A stretch of 64,000 nt of DNA from Filosporella fistucella. Taxonomy: Eukaryota; Ascomycota; Leotiomycetes; Helotiales. The stretch spans positions 1,426,001 to 1,490,000 of the forward strand of contig JAQJZZ010000001.1 in the NCBI GenBank assembly GCA_030077755.1, written 5' to 3'. The notes beneath the pieces were generated by a model. That model did not search any database. It was not told where the DNA came from and saw only the letters and a program-made list of their open reading frames with translations. Position 1 is the first letter of the stretch. Each line of letters starts with the position of its first letter. A program made the translations under genes and the position numbers. Positions 59,883-64,000 of this stretch are shown here, one piece after another.

Positions 59883-62211
59883 TGCAGGAAATTTGCTTTG
59901 TTGGTAATGAATAATTCTCTGAATATAGCGTATCAAATAGCCTTCATAAGACAATAATGTCATGAGAAGTAAAGCTAAAGGCTCTGCTTAAGGCATCAAA
60001 ATGATGTGTGATGTGTGAAAAAAGGACGGGGGTTGGAATTAGACTAGCTATAAGAGGTTAGTGTCTCTTGAATTACTGGTCCAAAATAATATCAGGGAGC
60101 ATTTGCAACTAAAGCCGATTGAACTTTACTATAAAACTTGACAAAACTGATATAAGGGAAGAGAGGTTAGATTAAGTGTAATTGGTTAAAAAGCAAGAAG
60201 TGAAAACATGCAACGATGTAAATCTTGCTCAAGATAATCAGGCCTGCTCAGGTGAGTTGCTCGGGGTGCTCAGGCTACTCAGGCGAATTGACTGAGCCGA
60301 AGGTAAGCCAAGGGTGATTAGCGTCTGAGCAGGAGCAGCAAGCTTAGGTCCTCTCTCGTGCCTTCATATATATATATCTAGCCAGCTCTTCAATTTGAAA
60401 TTCAGTTTTCCTTCTATCCTCATCTTCAATCTTGACTCCAGGTTCTGTCATGTCCAGGGAGTAAGCTACATATTCTTCCAGGTCGTCATCTTTGAGGTGC
60501 GGTTTGTGGGGCTTGTAGGTTTTTACCAAGTACCGCCCACCCGGCGAGCCTCCCCCCATCATCCTCTTACCCCTGCCCACTCACTTATGTATAAACGCCC
60601 ACCGTTTGAAGATCTTCATGCGTGCAGATCATGGGTTGTCAATTCTTCGAAAACGCGAACGTTAGAGCCCCCAGCGATCGCATTGCTGATCGAGTATTTC
60701 GATCAAAAGACTCTCCTACTCACCATTTATTCACTTCTGCAGTACCTTTACATTACTTCCAAACCCGACATTGATTACGTCATCCAGCTAAGAAGTCCAT
60801 ACATGCCTGCCGAAATAGGAACCGGTGATCTGTGGTAGGAGGACGAACTGCGAACCCCTCGAGCCTCGAGAAAATAAATCGATGAAAATGAAGGAGGTTA
60901 ATGAGGAGTTTTTGTGGTCCATTGATCGGCAAGAACCACTTTCCATGTATTTCAACAGCAAATCGACGAATGCTACCTCCTGTTCTGGCAAGGAAGTGGG
61001 GAAGATGGCTATTGCTCCTGCTCGGAAGGCTGAAGAGATAGAATACGAGCCTAAATATCAGGTACCACAATCGAGGTCAACTAATGCGAACGTGCCTTCT
61101 TGACTTCGACCGGAAAGATATTTTCAAATGGGATAAAGGGGAACCGGTCAGAGCTGTGGTGATAAATGTCGAAAAATAAAGGACCGACAAGACAGCGGTC
61201 AGTTTTCAAGGAACTTGAACCTTGATTATCAGAATTCTGCATTATAAATCACCTCTGAGGTACAAAATTTGCTATTAGGACTTTGGATACTAGTTTCTAT
61301 AGCAAGGGTCGTGGCCGATATGGAAAAGGTACGAGCAGGACCGCCGCAGACGGAGAAAGCGCAGGAGAAGAATCATATGCTGAGTTGGAGAGCTGGGTTC
61401 TCGACTTGAAAATACCCCACCCCCCATTAAGAACTAGAATAACGAGAAGTTATTAGCTTGGCCTAGGCTAGAGGCGAGCAACTACGCAGTCTAGAGGCAG
61501 TTGTATATCCGAGACACAGAGAGTTGGAGCTTTTACATTTGACAATCTTGCGTTTTCATCTATCAGCGAACTTGGTATTAAAGATAAAAGGGGTACATGG
61601 TAGTATGGTAACCAAGAATTGTGGAATATAATGAATAAAGTCTTTTCTTAAATCATAGCGAAGCTTCACTAAACTTTTATGAAGGAATTTTAGATTTTAA
61701 CCTTGCAGATTAAAGCAATGACATCTAAAACTCTAGTGATTCATTAATTATCCTTACTCAGTCAGTTGCTTCATGGCTTATTCTCGTCCTTCCAAGTAGA
61801 ATTGTCTCGGAACATTCGTTCTCCAACGTCACTTCAAGTTTATCACGAGAATATAATGCTCAAGAAAGACGGCCAAGTGGGACGAGCAATAAGTTTTTGA
61901 TTTGATTGTTTCTACTTTCTTTTCATATAGATACGACAGACTGCATCATGTAGCTTGGAACACTGAATTTGACCAGACCCAAAACCAGGCGACCTCTCTG
62001 TGCAGTCACAAATCACTGCCAAGCCTCAGGGCCACCTGGGTGTTTTAAGAAAAAAACTCTACCAATGAAAACAGCTCAGAAACAGAACTTATAAGAAGAT
62101 TCCCTATTTTAAATCAGCCGAAAAACAGAACGAGAGTTTTGTAGCACCAAGGGCGAAAATAAGAACTTACAATTTTGCCATTGATATTGTGTTGTCGCAG
62201 CGTCACATCTC
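59883..62211. other. Intergenic, no gene recognised
   Basis: About 2.3 kb with low coding potential. A repetitive CTCAGG-rich stretch lies at 60239-60290. Overlapping ORFs on both strands at 60344-61103 have no recognisable motif; the minus one (60344-60580) is charged and ends ELARYIYMKARERT. Sequence from 61400 to 62200 is AT-rich. Confidence 0.4.
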
Positions 62212-62628
62212 TTAAACGAGACGGATTTCAGCTTGAACGAAAGCACCCGGAGCACACCCTGCTCCAAAGGTTACACCATTCTGGGTGTCTGCTATGCCGA
62301 GAGGGGTAGTCTTTTTGGTTGATCGATTTTCACACCGACGAGTAATCGCATCGACACAGCACGCGTCGAGACGAGCCGAAATAGTGCATGCCGACTGGCC
62401 GCCTTGAGTATTTTTGGCCTGGAAGGCATGAGTATCGTCCTCACACGCATTGCCAGTCTTGAAGCGTTGCCCTTGTGCTAAAGTGTCGTCACCACCAAGT
62501 ATAATACAGGAGTTGGCGCTGGCAACACCGCAATTATCATTGCCGCCGGTTTGATCCCAGTCAAGCAGGCCCTGGCCACAGGCCAGTGTGGCAGAGAGGG
62601 ATATAATAGCGAGAATAGATACTTTCAT
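62212..62628 (-). CDS. Small secreted cysteine-containing protein
   Basis: 138 residues from ATG 62628 (MKVSILAIISLSATLACGQG, a typical signal peptide). The mature protein has cysteines in NDNCGVASANSCIILGG, GNACEDDTHA, SACTISARLDACCVDAITRR and GAGCAPG, enough for several disulfides. No family is recognised. Size and composition are those of secreted small proteins that include host-interaction proteins, but nothing in the sequence proves such a role. Single exon as read; the stop is TAA at 62212-62214. Confidence 0.68.
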   Translation of the reverse strand: MKVSILAIISLSATLACGQGLLDWDQTGGNDNCGVASANSCIILGGDDTLAQGQRFKTGNACEDDTHAFQAKNTQGGQSACTISARLDACCVDAITRRCENRSTKKTTPLGIADTQNGVTFGAGCAPGAFVQAEIRLV

Positions 62629-63711
62629 GGTATACACTGAAATGAGACGTTAGTACTGTTGAGCTTTCCGGTAGAGGGGCTTTTGATTGTTCTCACTGGT
62701 GGTATTTTATTTGCCAACAAGCAAGAAATGAGTATTGTAGTGAGTAGGCGGCTGGGCTGGGCGAGAAGATGAAGAGATGAGAAGATGATAGAATTGTGAG
62801 ATTGAATCCGTGGGTTCAGCCAAAGTATTTATCTTGACGATGAAGGGAGTTAACAAACCATCTTCGTTTTCGGTGTCTATTATTACACCAAAACACCGAA
62901 TACGCTAGGAAAGTCTTGATCTTTTATCCCAGTCATCTCTCTGTTGTACACATCGTTAATAGTTTACCTTATGATCTCAAATCCTCAAATGGCGTTTGAG
63001 TAGGGGTGCGTTTGAGTAGGGGTGCGTTTGAGTAGGGGTTCGTTTGAGTAGAGGTACTTTTGCATTGTTAACAAGCCTTGTGGCGTAAGTCTATGCGCTT
63101 CAGGGCAATTTACTCCCTAACGAGCTCTACAAGAAAAAACCAAGTTTTGTAATATTATAATTCTATATATAAGATTTGTATGGTATACACTATGGCTTCT
63201 TGTTAAATATTATCTACAGTTATAGTTCGGAAAGACTTATCGTTATTTTAGAATTAGCAGGCGAAAAGGGAGAGCTTGGATTTCATCGCTTAAAAAATAG
63301 CCTGAAAATACCACGAATCACTGCTAAATGGCTGTAAGGCCTGTGTATACTTTCGGGAGCTCACGCTTGAGCCAAGTTACAGCATAGTAAGCGAAAGTCT
63401 TAAATATTCAATAGCATGAGTTGTTTAGGACTGCGCCATGTGCCCCTTGTTCATTGGCATTTCTTCGAAGACGGAGAAAAGTTTAAATCGTATGGGCAGA
63501 CTTGGCATACCACTTCTATCCTCCTAGTGAAACTCATAATAGAGGCTCGCTATCATTTTTGCGTTCTATCTTATTCGCTTTCTCGGGGAATCAACGGGGA
63601 ATTCAAGTTCTGCTTCAAGATAGCGCAACATCTATGTGAAACATACGAACATCAACTATTAGCGATCGCAACTTAGGTTCAAAATAATGGATAAATTAGT
63701 GAAGCTTAAAC
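62629..63711. other. Intergenic with 16-bp tandem repeat
   Basis: Promoter of the small secreted gene, then AT-rich sequence. A plus-strand ORF (63416-63676, 86 codons) precedes the open frame at the right edge but has no recognised motif. Confidence 0.45.
62993..63056. repeat. 16-bp tandem repeat, four copies
   Basis: Copies of cgtttgagtaggggtg at 62993-63008 and 63009-63024, then two slightly changed copies at 63025-63040 and 63041-63056. A minisatellite about 365 bp upstream of the small secreted-protein ATG. Confidence 0.9.
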
Positions 63712-64000
63712 ATGATTGATAAGATCACCTTAGCCCAGTCCCAAGCTCCCCCTCTGACATCCCTACAGGTTAGATTAACTGATTCTTCACTTGAATGCTA
63801 TCCTCAAGTATTAGAGGTATTGTGCTTGACCCATCGGTTAATGTCGCTTGGTAGTATATGCTTGGGACTATTGAACGAGCTACTGAGCGGCCTTATTCCA
63901 TTTCTTGTATACTTCCTTGCGAGCCGTTCCACTTCAAATAAATTAGAGGAATTAACTAGAAAACTTCGATTAGTCCTTGAAATGTTTCGCTCATTTATTT
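63712..64000 (+). CDS. Open frame running off the right edge, unknown
   Basis: From ATG 63712 (MIDKITLAQSQAPPLTSLQV) the frame stays open for 96 codons to the end of the window. It includes a hydrophobic segment (LSGLIPFLVYFLASRS) followed by a charged helix (NKLEELTRKLRLVLEMF). Codon use is unusually TTA- and AT-rich compared with the genes to the left. I do not recognise a family. It could be the start of a real gene, part of a mobile or organelle-derived insert, or chance in AT-rich DNA. Confidence 0.28.
   Translation, partial: MIDKITLAQSQAPPLTSLQVRLTDSSLECYPQVLEVLCLTHRLMSLGSICLGLLNELLSGLIPFLVYFLASRSTSNKLEELTRKLRLVLEMFRSFI

Noticed and set aside
60344..61103. Overlapping ORFs on both strands, one charged (minus) and two on plus
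   Set aside because: No family resemblance and mutual overlap; none can be preferred.

Overview
The window looks like nuclear DNA of a filamentous ascomycete. Genes are split by short introns (43-180 nt, GT-AG, mostly about 50 nt). Three genes encode Zn2Cys6 transcription factors, and others encode a Git3-type glucose receptor, a 2EXR-domain protein, a secretory lipase and Ser/Thr-rich secreted cysteine proteins. Placement in Leotiomycetes is only an impression from gene style. All exon structures were worked out by hand from splice sites and reading-frame continuity; each listed structure keeps frame, except where I say otherwise.

Layout. 1-5.3 kb: a gene-poor left arm with one doubtful degenerate ORF pair. 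5.3-6.7 kb: Git3-like GPCR. 8.3-12.0 kb: large GH106-like (alpha-L-rhamnosidase family) protein on the minus strand. 12.2-14.3 kb: CENP-U/Ame1-like kinetochore subunit. 14.8-16.0 kb: 2EXR protein. 16.3-20.0 kb: two related secreted proteins on the minus strand. 21.1-36.8 kb: a compact catabolic cluster. 37.9-44.0 kb: secretory lipase, tartrate dehydrogenase-like enzyme, a broken small cysteine-rich gene and a cinnamyl-alcohol-dehydrogenase-like gene. 44.9-45.8 kb: F-box protein. 46.4-48.7 kb: two decayed genes. 49.5-57.0 kb: a small membrane protein of the hydroxylaminobenzene mutase type, a Zn2Cys6 regulator, an AIF/NDH-2-like reductase and a second Zn2Cys6 regulator. 59.1-59.9 kb: PHOSPHO-type phosphatase. 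62.2-62.6 kb: small secreted protein. The right edge is AT-rich, with an open frame leaving the window.

The most interesting content is the 21.1-36.8 kb cluster. Its seven genes are a phenol-2-monooxygenase-type flavoprotein, an intradiol ring-cleavage dioxygenase, a Baeyer-Villiger monooxygenase, a maleylacetate reductase, a Zn2Cys6 regulator, a vanillyl-alcohol-oxidase (VAO) homologue and a zinc alcohol dehydrogenase. In order they can be read as one complete route: 4-alkylphenol is hydroxylated on the side chain (VAO), oxidised to the aryl ketone (dehydrogenase), turned into an aryl ester (Baeyer-Villiger enzyme), hydrolysed to hydroquinone (an esterase, possibly the nearby lipase), hydroxylated to hydroxyquinol (phenol hydroxylase), ring-opened to maleylacetate (dioxygenase) and reduced to 3-oxoadipate (maleylacetate reductase). 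The pathway assignment is inference from family membership and clustering. Two head-to-head promoters (23.2-23.9 and 35.0-35.7 kb) and repeated CGGAA(G/T) cores fit co-regulation by the internal Zn2Cys6 protein.
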